Of a DNA stretch of 64,000 bases, positions 56,063 to 60,589 are shown in pieces. The stretch is from Tragulus kanchil (taxonomy: Eukaryota > Chordata > Mammalia > Artiodactyla > Tragulidae): the NCBI GenBank assembly GCA_022376925.1, contig JAIOJX010000001.1, positions 37,728,170 to 37,792,169 on the forward strand. The letters run 5' to 3'. How positions within the stretch are numbered: the stretch's first letter is position 1; every line of letters begins with the position of its first letter. A program made the position numbers and the translations under genes. Below the pieces are notes generated by a model, which worked only from the letters and a program-made list of their open reading frames with translations, was not told the DNA's origin and ran no database searches.

Positions 56063-59000
56063 TGTATACATATTAACAGATAATACTTACTGCCCACCTT
56101 CCCTACTGCCCAATCTGAGGTTAGCACCATTGAATTGACAGTCTCTTTTTAGGGAGGACAAGGTTTTGCTTTGTTTCCATGTAAGGAATCCTCTGTAACT
56201 AAGCACAGAAGAACAATTTTCCAGAAAGGATAGCTAGCATGCAGACAAATGTTTTAGAGGCCATGAAAATAATTATGGAAACTTCCTTTCATCTGACATA
56301 CAGAACCTGTTCTTTTGGAGGAGAATTATTTAAAAGAATTCTAAAAAGCAAAGTAGGAATAAGTATTTCAAATATCAGCTGCAGCTTGAAATAAGAGTCT
56401 TGAGTACTAAATATTACCTTATCAACATTTCCAGCTATGCCCATATTTTAAGAGTACAATTGATAGCAAAACATGGCACACATGATGAGAAGGGAGACAC
56501 GGAAAAGCAAAGGCCTGCCATATCCCTTCTCCAAGTTGAGGGGAGGGGAAATGCCCTTTTCATTTATCAATTTAGAGATTGCCCAAAACAGTCAAACACT
56601 TCCAATCGCTGCTATGCTTCTCTACAGTGCTTCCTGTTTATAACTTCTTTCAACTTTTTATTACAGAAGAAGCCTCACTTGACGATCTGCTATGCAGCCT
56701 TTTAATAAAGAAGATGCATTCAGGGTTCAGAGAGTAATAATAAAGCAGTTAAAGGCAAGGGGCAAAGCCACAGCAGGGAGCAGAAAAGACCAGTCACAAT
56801 TTCTGGTCAGTAACCCCAGTGGTTCTTTAATGAAATTTTCACAATTCTGAGTTGAAATAAAGAAAATAAAGGCACTTAGTGACTTTTTTCCACCTAAATG
56901 TATTTCATTTAAAGGACTATTAGAAGGACTTCCCTAGTGGTCCAGTGGCTAAGACTCCATACTCCTAATGCAAGGGGCTCAGGTTTGATCCCTAGTCAGG
57001 AAAATAGATCCCACATGCCACAACTAAGATGGCACAGCCAAATAACTAAACAATTTTTTTTAAATAAAAAAAAAAAGACTATTAGAAGATCATGTTCTTC
57101 CTATTCCTGGAACATTTTTCAAAAACCACCTTTTTTATATGAAAAGTAATAGTAGGGCTTCCCCTGGTGGTCCAGTGGGTAAGGACACCGCCTTGCAGTG
57201 TACAGGGTGCTGGTTCGATCCCTGGCCTGGGAAGATCCCACGTGCCGCGGAGCGGCTGGACTGATGTGTCCAATCGCCGAGCCGGAGCTCTGGAGCACAT
57301 GCGCCCAGAGCCGGCGCTCTGCAACAACAGACGCCACCGCGATGGGAGGTCCACAGGAGCCAAAGAACAAGGACGGATGAAAACAGAGAAATGAAAGACC
57401 AATAGAAGTGGCCCACCCGCTCCCCTCCCTCCCCAACCCGACCCCCACCCAAAAATAAATAAATAAATAAATCTTTAAAAAAAAAAAGAAAGAAAAGTAA
57501 TAGTAGTTGGTAGTTGATTTTGTTTAGTGTTCTTATAAGGCACAATAAGACTGAAACTGGGGGCTTCCCTGGTGGTCCAGTGGGTAAAGAGTCCACCTTG
57601 CAGTGCAAGAGACGCCGGTTCGATCCCTGGCCTGGGAAGATCCTACGTGCCTCAGAGTGGCTGGACCAGTGCGTCCAATGGTGAGCCGCCGCTCTGGTGT
57701 GCATGTGCCCAGACCTGGCACTCTGGTGCACATGCACCCAGACCTAGCACTCTGTGACGGGAGGCCCACACGGGCCAAGGAATGAAGATGGATGAAAATC
57801 AATAAATCAAAGACTAATAAAAGAGGCCAAAATTTTAAAAAAAATAATCTTTATAAAAAAAAAAAAGACTGAAAGTGTTAGTCATGTCCAACTCTTTGTG
57901 ACCCCATGCACTGTAGCCCACCAGGCTCCTCTGTCCATGGAATTCTCCAGGCAAGAGTACTGGAGTGGGTTGCCATTTCCTTCTCCAGGGAATCTTCCCA
58001 ACCCAGGGATCAAACCCAGATCTTCTTGCACTGCAGGCAGATTCTTTACCATCTGAGCTACCAGGGAATGGTGCCCCCTCCCCACACTTTCATTTCAATT
58101 TTACTGGTCCATGAAACCTAAAAGTCTGGGACCAGTGCCACCTTCCCACTCCCATCTGATAGTAAAATTCCTTTTCCTTCAATGCTGGGAAAGAATCTTG
58201 TTATAAAGAAATCCTGTATCATCTTCTGATTTTAGACATTTCTTCCTTATACTGAGCCTCATACTCATACTGAGTCTGTCTTCCTCTAGTTTTCACTCAT
58301 ATTTTGGAGGCAGTATAAACAATTTATTCTTTTCCCCTAGAGTAGTCCTTCAAATATTTACAGACCGCTACCATTTTCTCCTACATCTTATTTTTTAGGC
58401 TAAATGTCTACAATAATTTTTGTCATTTTCCATATTACATTTTAATTACTATAGTTGAAAATTGCAGTCGCTTTTGTGGGGGCCATATCACACTACTGAA
58501 TCATTAAAATGTCAGCTATAATCTTCAAGTCTTCTACATAAGGCTGCATACATGCATGCATGTCATGTCATACCTATTTCACAGCTGTATAATGCTCTTT
58601 TGAGCCTTCATTTATCTGGTCTATATCTTAAATCTCAGGCATACAAATAATGACTAGGATGAGGTTTATATTCTTGTTATCCCATGTTATTTTCTCTCTT
58701 AACTAGGCAAGACCCCTGAAGGCTGGCACCAGGTCTCACAATACTTCTTATAACCCCTGTAAGAGCTTATACAGAATTGGGTACACATCCATTAAATACT
58801 TGGTTGGTTCCAGTGTGATGTCCTTTATGCTTGTATACAGCCTGTATGTAAAAGGTTCCAAGAGAAATCAGAAAGTTAACTTGCTGGATAGGACCAACAC
58901 TGCATACTCTGTACAATACTACACACTCTGACACTTTGCTGATCTTCAGAGATTCTCTCCCTTGGTTTTTGTTGCAGAGAATTACTTGTGAAAAATGCTC

Positions 59001-60546
59001 CCAAAAGGATTTTGACTTGTGGGGGCTATCTCCAAAAAGAAGAGAAGTCATATCTGAGTTAAAACAGAAGTACAGTACCTTAAGTATTGTTGCTGTGTAA
59101 AGAAGACAATGAAAAATCCCTTCAAAATACAGACATGTATTCCGAAATCTAAGGAAAATTTGATAGCCTAAACAGTGAGAAGAATGGCCTAGAACACAAG
59201 TTACATAACCCTGTTTCACTACTCTAAAGCTCTGGTCAGAAAAATCCAGTTGCCTTTCTTGGCTTCCCCTTTAAGAAAGAGCAGGCATTAGATTCTCAAA
59301 TTCAGGCGGCAATGATGACTCAAGCAAATGTTTACTGAAGGCATACTAAATGCCCAAATGTGCTATCAGTACAAATGCCATGTTTTTGTTTTAGTTTTTG
59401 TCTTTAAAAAAAAAAAAAAAAAAAAAAAAACCACGTATGTTCTAACACCACGACAGTATTTGTTTCCTGGATAATTAAGGAGATAAGTGTGGGGATTAAA
59501 GTTGTATGAAATACAATACCTGCCTTTGGAGAGCTTAAAATCGGGTGGAAGAAATCAAAGTAGTTCATCAGAGGAAAAAAACAAGTGTTAAACTATGTAA
59601 GCACAAACTGTGAAAGCAGGAAAAGCATGAAAAAGGAGACAATCTACATGAGCTTGAATAACTTGAAAAGGCATATGCAGGTGAGAGAACTTAAAGTGGG
59701 CCTGGATAGGGAGCAGGTAGACTAGTAACAGATGTAGGTAAGACAGAGGGCAAGGGGAGGAGACTAGACACAAATGTGGAGAAAAACACAGCCTGTGGAT
59801 GCAAGCATCCATATGATTTGTTCTGAGAAGGAAGAATGCAACCTGACTGGAAAAAAGTTCTTTTACATTAAAGAAATATATATTGTTTACATTGAAACAA
59901 TATCAGAAAAAAAGTAGGATAAGGAACAGATTAAGTTGAAAGGCTTGAAACCCGAGTGCGAGTGCAGGGTGGAAGCGACCCTGTACATTTTTGAATAGCG
60001 AGTGACTTGAGGAAATCCACCACAGTTTCGTTAGCCTAGAGAGCTGCAAGCAAGCAATGGATTACAAGCAGGAGAGGCGGGGAAACTAGCTTAGGATGGT
60101 GTGAGGTAAAGCAGACAAGATGCTTTTGGCCAGTGAGGTTAGAGATAAACTTCGAAAACAGAGACACAAAGGAACTTGATGATGTAAGGAAAGAAGGTGA
60201 GGGAAGAGCTTGAAGCATCCCTGACCTGAAAAAAAAAAAAAAAAAACAAACAAGGAAACATTAACAGAAAACTACAAATGTCCCTGCTGTTACCTTATCT
60301 GAGAAGCTAATTCATATTCATAATGGCCGTCATCCCAAATCAGGTAGTTGAACTGCATTTTAATAGATGCCTTCAATGCCTTAACCTCAAGGAGTGACAG
60401 TGGGTAGAAACCGAAGGAGAACATCTTTCAACAGCATCCCTCACACTAGTACAATGGAGGTGTTTGCTTACTCCGCTTACAATCACGGCCGCCGTCGCAA
60501 ACTTCACCCTTAGAAAAATTAGGATTATTCCAGGAAAGATACCCAT
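15472..60546 (-). CDS. SLC25A14: SLC25A14 / UCP5 mitochondrial carrier (ten coding exons)
   Basis: Encodes the brain mitochondrial carrier protein BMCP1/UCP5, an inner-membrane transporter of the SLC25 family. It is related to the uncoupling proteins and closest to SLC25A30; its transported substrates are still debated. The ten coding exons sum to 969 nt, giving 322 residues, the length of the known short form. Splice phases agree throughout and every intron is GT-AG. The three family repeats are present with their PX[D/E]XX[K/R] motifs: PVDLTK (residues 57-62), PTDVLK (158-163) and PVDVVR (252-257). The residue choice (for example [27 protein letters not shown]-terminal LKRLQI) identifies SLC25A14 and not SLC25A30. 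In eutherians the gene is X-linked, so this is probably the X chromosome. Six of the eleven exons lie in doubled segments, so an automatic gene model will probably be wrong here. Confidence 0.97.
15771..15793. repeat. CA microsatellite in tandem pair 4
   Basis: Short (ac)n with an interrupting t, repeated at 16860-16883. Confidence 0.8.
15939..15944 (-). promoter_or_regulatory. SLC25A14: Poly(A) signal AATAAA, copy B
   Basis: Same signal as at 14848, carried in the second copy of duplication 4; in the surrounding sequence one T is missing ('cactcttagg' against 'cactctttagg'). Confidence 0.5.
16562..16603 (-). CDS. SLC25A14: SLC25A14 last exon, upper copy
   Basis: Identical to 15472-15513, with its own acceptor and 3' UTR (16561 down to about 15922). 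As the copy nearer to the previous exon, it would be the one spliced first if both existed. Confidence 0.95.
   Translation of the reverse strand, partial: FFITYEQLKRLQI
17345..17482 (-). mobile_element. tRNA-Glu/CHR-type SINE, short form
   Basis: Antisense: ends 'caggaagtccctg' with box B-like 'agggatggaacccgagcccc'; the T-rich end ('tttaatatttatttatttgg') is its A-tail. Confidence 0.8.
17727..17807 (-). CDS. SLC25A14: SLC25A14 coding exon 9 (residues 283-309)
   Basis: 81 nt, phase 0-0, from [15 protein letters not shown] to LGPWNII, covering the third matrix loop and start of the last helix. The acceptor is CCTTCAG and the donor GTATCC. A 5'-truncated L1 sits only about 60 bp upstream of its acceptor (see 17867). 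Single copy in the window. Confidence 0.97.
17867..18327 (-). mobile_element. 5'-truncated L1 next to an SLC25A14 acceptor
   Basis: Antisense strand carries the L1 ORF2 C-terminus ([18 protein letters not shown]) and ruminant 3' UTR, ending in a T-tract at 17867-17906 (its poly(A)). Perfect 14-bp target-site duplication tacatctgacaatt at 17853-17866 and 18328-18341. It has the same orientation as the gene. Confidence 0.95.
18429..18485 (-). mobile_element. Minimal L1 3'-end insertion (57 bp)
   Basis: Only the last few dozen bases of an L1 3' UTR plus poly(A) ('ttttattttacttttacctt', 'cagagtttcgttgtttacag'). It is flanked by a perfect 17-bp duplication (taaagacatacattttt at 18412-18428 and 18486-18502). 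Confidence 0.85.
18540..19090 (+). mobile_element. Ancient repeat split by an MLT1-like LTR
   Basis: 'caacaaatatttactaagca' and 'ggtactcttctcaatgttgg' on the left and 'catactctagtggagctgat' on the right belong to one old mammalian repeat. The LTR at 18628-18935 interrupts it. Confidence 0.5.
18628..18935 (+). mobile_element. ERVL-MaLR LTR relic (MLT1-like)
   Basis: Solitary LTR remnant of an ancient mammalian retrotransposon. 'tatcaggattggtctgtgtt', 'agagtatggcagtagtgaac', 'ctctctcttggattgtttgc', 'ggaggaagtcagctgccata' and 'gaaactaaggcctccagcta' follow the MLT1 order. No coding sequence remains. Confidence 0.75.
19100..19760. other. Unassigned sequence downstream of the L1/MLT1 cluster
   Basis: Intronic DNA between coding exons 8 and 9 of SLC25A14. 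AT-rich, no repeat that I can name. Confidence 0.4.
19765..20470 (+). mobile_element. L2 LINE 3' end
   Basis: Long L2 3' relic: 'aagcctcctaactggtctac', 'gaaagctctccaatgacttc', 'gatttagccctgcccttctc', 'ctcaaatgtcatctcctcac', 'aggagagcaagagagcaggg' and a terminal 'atttgttgagtaaatga'. Confidence 0.85.
20787..20990 (+). mobile_element. Tigger/MER2-type DNA transposon relic
   Basis: Terminal inverted sequence 'ctcttgaacaatgcaagtg' at one end and 'ctcaagggtcaactgta' at the other, internally deleted; typical of pogo/Tigger-derived non-autonomous elements. Confidence 0.7.
20995..21715 (+). mobile_element. Old L1 3' region interrupted by a DNA transposon
   Basis: 'cagaatattatccaaccata' (about 21025-21060) and 'gcatggatgaaccttgaaac' through 'agtggtttcttagggttggg' (about 21540-21700) are consecutive parts of an L1 3' end. 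A DNA element separates them, and a BovB follows. Confidence 0.65.
21063..21535 (+). mobile_element. Ancient DNA transposon with ggtatacctca ends
   Basis: Ends read 'aaggtatacctcatttta' and 'ctctgagatatgcctgta', nearly inverted repeats of each other; the inside has 'ctgtggcaaccctgagttga' and 'tggtgatctgtgatcagtga', a well-known mammalian DNA element whose family name I am not sure of. The part after 21351 is doubled by duplication 5. Confidence 0.65.
21351..23491. repeat. Tandem duplication 5 (period 1087 bp)
   Basis: Copy A 21351-22404, a 33-base spacer, copy B 22438-23491. It doubles part of a DNA transposon, an L1 3' end and the middle of a BovB. The spacer ('ccatagtcattaataaagga') resembles sequence just past copy B ('ccagtagtcatatatgga') with gaps. 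Confidence 0.9.
21716..23940 (+). mobile_element. BovB LINE (RTE), 3' part, inactive
   Basis: Reverse-transcriptase and C-terminal regions of BovB ORF2: [17 protein letters not shown], the catalytic-box segment [27 protein letters not shown] and [17 protein letters not shown], then the 3' tail 'ctgcagtccatgaggtcaca', 'gagcaactgaactga'. The second Asp of the YADD box is Val, and stops and frameshifts follow, so it is dead. The middle is doubled by duplication 5; the real element would be about 1.1 kb shorter. Confidence 0.92.
23941..24275 (+). mobile_element. Old L1 3' UTR continuing after BovB
   Basis: 'agattgtgaaaatgttctaa', 'gtggtgatgatggttgcaac' is the continuation of the L1 interrupted at 21715; a second L1 tail ('ggcagaaaccaacacaacaa') ends near 24275. 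Confidence 0.6.
24705..24945 (+). mobile_element. MIR SINE relic
   Basis: 'tttggaatcagacaaaccc', 'cccagatctgccacttact', 'ttgggtaactacttagctac' and 'tggtacataataagcattca' follow the MIR order. Confidence 0.85.
26063..26253 (+). mobile_element. MER5A-type hAT element
   Basis: Terminal inverted repeats 'cagtggttctcaaagtatg' and 'ttttcagaaccactg' with the typical 'gcagcatcagtattgcctgg' interior. Confidence 0.85.
26275..26635 (+). mobile_element. MER5-type element with a nested hAT element
   Basis: The outer element begins 'tggttttcaaccttgggtga' and ends 'aagattgagaaccactatc'. Inside, at 26362-26541, sits another hAT non-autonomous element with ends 'cagtggtccccatcc' and 'ctggggacccctg', flanked by similar words 'gttctga' on both sides. 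Copy B carries it again at about 27372-27732. Confidence 0.75.
26795..26995 (+). mobile_element. MIR SINE relic (repeated at about 27892-28092)
   Basis: 'tgaaatcccagctctcgcat', 'agctgtgaaatcttgggcag', 'gtgagaattaaatgaatgaa', 'catagtaaagcactcagcag' follow the MIR sequence. Confidence 0.85.
28255..28640 (+). mobile_element. CHR-type long SINE
   Basis: Head 'gggacttccctggtggtag', box B-like 'gggtttgatccccaatccag', then repeated 'ctgcaactactgagcc'-like units and an A-rich tail. 'atggtacctg' before and 'atggtgcctg' after look like the target-site duplication. The head is doubled at 27157-27255. Confidence 0.85.
29209..29344 (-). CDS. SLC25A14: SLC25A14 coding exon 8 (residues 237-282), lower copy
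   Basis: 136 nt with acceptor TATCTTTAG and donor GTATGCAC. Encodes [15 protein letters not shown], the third carrier motif [23 protein letters not shown] and TLDGILK. The HVDLYKG stretch separates SLC25A14 from SLC25A30. Confidence 0.96.
30306..30441 (-). CDS. SLC25A14: SLC25A14 coding exon 8, upper copy
   Basis: Identical 136-nt exon with the same splice sites, 1097 bp above the first. Including both would shift the frame (136 is not a multiple of 3), so at most one can be used. Confidence 0.95.
31217..31341 (-). CDS. SLC25A14: SLC25A14 coding exon 7 (residues 196-236)
   Basis: 125 nt, acceptor GTTTTGTAG, donor GTAAGTCTG. Encodes [20 protein letters not shown], then [21 protein letters not shown]: the fourth helix and the following loop. 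Single copy. Confidence 0.97.
31590..32790 (+). mobile_element. Old L1 ORF2 3' end/3' UTR, interrupted by a SINE
   Basis: 'tgggagaaaatatttgcaag', 'ctgctggtgggaatacca', 'taccatatgaccaagcaatt', 'gaaatgaagtactgataaat' and 'ggtgatagttgcacaagcc' are successive L1 3' segments; a young SINE (32083-32421) splits them. Confidence 0.85.
32083..32421 (-). mobile_element. Young tRNA-derived SINE, unfamiliar subfamily, copy 2
   Basis: Antisense full-length copy with a poly(T)/TTTA tail at the low end, 'cacttctattggtctttcat', 'ccactccacagcacgtggga' and 'ccagggatcgaaccggcgcc'. Target-site duplication acatataatatat at 32061-32073 and 32422-32434, in an AT microsatellite within the L1. Confidence 0.9.
32797..33060 (+). 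mobile_element. CHR-type long SINE
   Basis: Head 'ggcttccctggttgggaatc', 'ccacctgccgatgcagggga', box B-like 'attcagtccctggtccagga', 'ccacaatgagaagtccacac' and an A-rich tail. Confidence 0.85.
33388..33605 (+). mobile_element. Bov-tA SINE (repeated at 34482-34699)
   Basis: 'tttcccaggtggctcagtgg', 'gggttcaatccctgagttag', 'cactctagtattcttgcctg', 'gacacaactgaagtgactga'. Flanks 'attctaact' and 'cattctaaca' look like the target-site duplication. Confidence 0.9.
33712..33838 (+). mobile_element. Short CHR-type SINE (repeated at 34806-34932)
   Basis: 'gggacttccatggaggtcct', 'gagtttgatccctggttgga' and an A-tail; 'aaaaaactga' on both sides is the target-site duplication. Confidence 0.8.
35725..36290 (+). 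mobile_element. Old L1 3' end with TA microsatellite
   Basis: 'atacaatccagaagtcccat', 'aacttccatcagtggatgaa', 'gacaacatgaaggaaccttg', 'gtggccaggggctggggag' are the L1 3' region; a (ta)n tract of about 45 bases lies at 36211-36257. Confidence 0.85.
36300..37289. other. Unassigned intronic sequence of SLC25A14
   Basis: AT-rich; the end (about 36990-37180, with GT/TA runs and 'caacttttctgtatatttgg') may be another L1 3' end. No exon. Confidence 0.4.
37748..37967 (-). mobile_element. Bov-tA SINE, antisense (repeated at 38837-39049)
   Basis: 'cttagttgtgtccaagtctt', 'caggcaagaatactggagtg', 'gcaggcagattctttagtgt', 'aagccaccagtgaagcccaa'; flanks 'aatcttacacagt' on both sides are the target-site duplication. 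Confidence 0.92.
38068..38163 (-). CDS. SLC25A14: SLC25A14 coding exon 6 (residues 164-195), lower copy
   Basis: 96 nt, phase 0-0, acceptor GATTTTAG, donor GTGAGTACT. Encodes [18 protein letters not shown] and [14 protein letters not shown], the matrix loop after the second carrier motif. Confidence 0.96.
39150..39245 (-). CDS. SLC25A14: SLC25A14 coding exon 6, upper copy
   Basis: Identical exon and splice sites 1082 bp above. It is in phase (96 nt), so a gene finder could include both and predict a 32-residue internal repeat that is probably false. Confidence 0.95.
39450..40555. other. Intronic sequence, possible old L1 3' UTR
   Basis: The part 39560-39780 ('gatggaatagtatgcagtca', 'gaaaaagcaggtttcaaagc', 'agtatgtatagtgtgtcatt') resembles an old L1M 3' end. 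The remainder is unassigned. No exon. Confidence 0.45.
40569..40865 (+). mobile_element. Young tRNA-derived SINE, unfamiliar subfamily, copy 3
   Basis: 'ggcttccctggtggtccagt', 'cggttcgatccctggcctgg', 'cggagctctggagcgcgtgt', 'gaaagaccaacagaagtggc' and an A-tail. Perfect 13-bp target-site duplication attgtaactaaag (40556-40568, 40866-40878). Confidence 0.92.
40880..41692. other. Unassigned intronic sequence
   Basis: No exon or named repeat; includes an ATTAATTAATTATTTATTTATG low-complexity stretch near 41035. Confidence 0.4.
41704..43268 (-). mobile_element. 5'-inverted (twin-primed) L1 insertion
   Basis: The low half (41704 to about 42610) is the L1 3' end on the minus strand: poly(A) as a T-tract, 3' UTR, and ORF2 C-terminus ([40 protein letters not shown]). 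The high half (about 42625-43268) is the preceding part of ORF2 on the plus strand ([19 protein letters not shown] to ITNNPIKKW). In an intact L1 the end of the plus segment lies just before the start of the minus segment. An 11-bp target-site duplication (tggtttctttc at 41693-41703 and 43269-43279) encloses both, so this is one event. Confidence 0.95.
43003..45125. repeat. Tandem duplication 10 (period about 1077 bp)
   Basis: Copy A about 43003-44049, spacer about 44050-44079, copy B about 44080-45125. It doubles the 5' edge of the inverted L1 and about 800 bp of AT-rich intron. The spacer end 'ggatacttaggaaaacctca' is a degraded version of 'agaatataggcaaaaccctc' that precedes copy A. Confidence 0.93.
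43280..43900. other. Unassigned intronic sequence
   Basis: Very AT-rich intron DNA following the L1 target-site duplication; repeated in tandem copy B (44357-44976). No exon seen. Confidence 0.4.
45219..45430 (-). mobile_element. MIR SINE relic, antisense (repeated at 46318-46529)
   Basis: 'tttattgagcatctactacc', 'cattttacaaatgaaaaaac', 'gtgacttgcccaaggtttta', 'agtggggatttgagagcaaa' are the reverse complement of MIR. It lies about 55 bp from exon 5. Confidence 0.88.
45486..45571 (-). CDS. SLC25A14: SLC25A14 coding exon 5 (residues 135-163), lower copy
   Basis: 86 nt with acceptor TTTTTACAG and donor GTAAG. Encodes [20 protein letters not shown], then IAN and the second carrier motif PTDVLK, which starts the third helix repeat. 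Confidence 0.96.
46585..46670 (-). CDS. SLC25A14: SLC25A14 coding exon 5, upper copy
   Basis: Identical 86-nt exon, 1099 bp above. Using both would shift the frame. Confidence 0.95.
47880..47974 (-). CDS. SLC25A14: SLC25A14 coding exon 4 (residues 103-134), lower copy
   Basis: 95 nt, acceptor TTTTTGGCAG, donor GTCAGTGTAG (GT with a less usual +3 base). Encodes [20 protein letters not shown] and [11 protein letters not shown], the second helix region. Confidence 0.96.
48982..49076 (-). CDS. SLC25A14: SLC25A14 coding exon 4, upper copy
   Basis: Identical 95-nt exon 1102 bp above; using both would break the frame. Confidence 0.95.
49838..50035 (+). mobile_element. Bov-tA SINE, headless
   Basis: Begins at the box B side ('gcaggagacccaggtttgat'), then 'gaagatcccctggagaagga', 'cactccagtatttttgccca', 'gcgattaaacaacaaaaata'. 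The usual tRNA-like start is missing or replaced by an A-run at 49832-49845. Confidence 0.85.
50113..50442 (+). mobile_element. Young tRNA-derived SINE, unfamiliar subfamily, copy 4
   Basis: Full-length 330-bp copy: head 'gggcttcccctggtggtcca' (from 50114), 'cggttcaatccctggcctgg', 'ccggagctctggagcacatg', 'gaaaggccaatagaagtggc', 'cgctcccctccctccccaac', a TAAA repeat and an A-tail. Perfect 15-bp target-site duplication aagatgaaacagata (50098-50112, 50443-50457). Confidence 0.95.
50800..51853. other. Unassigned intron sequence
   Basis: AT-rich intron between coding exons 3 and 4, with an A-tract near 51430, a short (ta)n at 51482-51496 and an A-rich stretch at 51720-51745. No exon or clear repeat. 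Confidence 0.4.
51854..52001 (-). CDS. SLC25A14: SLC25A14 coding exon 3 (residues 54-102)
   Basis: 148 nt, acceptor CCTTCTTAG, donor GTGAGACTG. Encodes GTF and the first carrier motif PVDLTK, then [40 protein letters not shown]. Single copy in the window. Confidence 0.97.
52010..53160. other. Unassigned intron sequence
   Basis: Intron between coding exons 2 and 3; no repeat I can name. Confidence 0.4.
53168..53262 (-). mobile_element. Short L1 3'-end fragment
   Basis: 'ttttttttattgatttttaa', 'ttgaaggataattacaatat', 'ttggtttctggctgacccac' is the antisense of a ruminant L1 tail, starting at its poly(A) (T-rich side). Confidence 0.6.
53370..53463 (-). CDS. SLC25A14: SLC25A14 coding exon 2 (residues 23-53)
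   Basis: 94 nt, acceptor ATCTTTAG, donor GTAAGAATG. Encodes [10 protein letters not shown], then [20 protein letters not shown] and F: the start of the first transmembrane helix. Its Met (MSGLNWK) is a possible alternative start. Single copy. Confidence 0.97.
53470..54325. other. Unassigned intron sequence
   Basis: Intron 5' of coding exon 2. A pyrimidine-rich stretch at about 54180-54300 and no named repeat. The longest open frame (54448-53987, minus) has no resemblance to a known protein and I treat it as chance. Confidence 0.4.
54329..54491 (+). mobile_element. MER5A-type hAT element
   Basis: 'gagtggttttcaaattttaa' to 'ttttaagaactactg' with 'agactgctgggccttaccct' inside. Confidence 0.8.
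54637..54885 (+). mobile_element. MIR SINE relic (repeated at 55718-55966)
   Basis: 'cctaggtttaaaccctggca', 'cattctgtgaccttaggcaa', 'gttgaactgtaaaatgggaa', 'agggttgttgtgaaaatgaa', 'agtatctggcacctaattca' follow MIR. Confidence 0.92.
54898..54979. repeat. Compound (TA)n(CA)n(TA)n microsatellite (repeated at 55980-56062)
   Basis: Alternating TA and CA runs. Copy B keeps the architecture with slightly different run lengths, as expected of sequencing slippage or allelic change. Confidence 0.95.
56927..57061 (+). mobile_element. Short CHR-type SINE
   Basis: 'ggacttccctagtggtccag', 'caggtttgatccctagtcag', A-tail. Flanks 'ggactattagaag' and 'agactattagaag' are the target-site duplication. Confidence 0.88.
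57156..57491 (+). mobile_element. Young tRNA-derived SINE, unfamiliar subfamily, copy 5
   Basis: Full length, 336 bp, best preserved: 'ggttcgatccctggcctggg', 'cacgtgccgcggagcggctg', 'ccggagctctggagcacatg', 'gaaagaccaatagaagtggc', TAAA repeats and an A-tail. Perfect 15-bp target-site duplication gaaaagtaatagtag (57141-57155, 57492-57506). Confidence 0.95.
57557..57863 (+). mobile_element. Young tRNA-derived SINE, unfamiliar subfamily, copy 6 (variant)
   Basis: Same head and box B ('cggttcgatccctggcctgg') but the middle carries a short internal repeat ('gtgcatgtgcccagacctgg' / 'gtgcacatgcacccagacct') and the GC-rich tail is lost. Target-site duplication aagactgaaa (57547-57556, 57864-57873). 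Confidence 0.9.
57874..58072 (-). mobile_element. Bov-tA SINE, antisense
   Basis: 'gtgttagtcatgtccaactc', 'aggcaagagtactggagtgg', 'cagggatcaaacccagatct', 'accatctgagctaccaggga'. It directly abuts the preceding SINE. Confidence 0.92.
58080..60465. other. Intron 5' part of SLC25A14, mostly unassigned
   Basis: A possible L2 3' end at about 58700-58800 ('accaggtctcacaatacttc', 'cattaaatacttggttgg'), A-tracts at 59407-59431 and 60228-60245, otherwise nothing I can name. No exon. Confidence 0.4.
60466..60480 (-). promoter_or_regulatory. SLC25A14: Tandem alternative splice donors (plus or minus Val-Ser-Gly)
   Basis: In gene orientation the exon end reads ATT|GTAAGCGGA|GTAAGC. The two GTAAGC donors are 9 nt apart. 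The upstream donor gives the 322-residue form; the downstream one adds GTA AGC GGA, Val-Ser-Gly, for 325 residues. This matches the known long and short UCP5 forms. Confidence 0.85.
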
Positions 60547-60583
60547 TCACCCTCTGGGTAGCAGGATCTTGCCAGTTCCTCAG
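60481..60583 (-). CDS. SLC25A14: SLC25A14 first coding exon (start codon 60546)
   Basis: Codes for [16 protein letters not shown] and ATAAVI (residues 1-22), the hydrophobic N-terminus specific to UCP5. A good acceptor (pyrimidine-rich stretch and CTGACAG, 60590-60584) puts the exon start near 60583, so 60583-60547 is 5' untranslated. Its upstream part, including the ATG, is repeated at 61617-61693, but that copy lacks the last 26 nt and the donor. Confidence 0.93.
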
Positions 60584-60589
60584 CTGTCA

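Larger units (their letters stand above)
54580..56741. repeat. Tandem duplication 13 (period 1081-1085 bp)
   Basis: Copy A 54580-55656, spacer ttca, copy B 55661-56741. It contains a MIR, a compound TA/CA/TA microsatellite and unassigned intron. The microsatellite lengths differ between copies; the rest is essentially identical. Confidence 0.95.

Noticed and set aside
57156..57300. tRNA genes at the SINE heads (box A and box B-like words)
   Set aside because: The heads do not fold into an intact cloverleaf, continue into SINE bodies and are flanked by target-site duplications.
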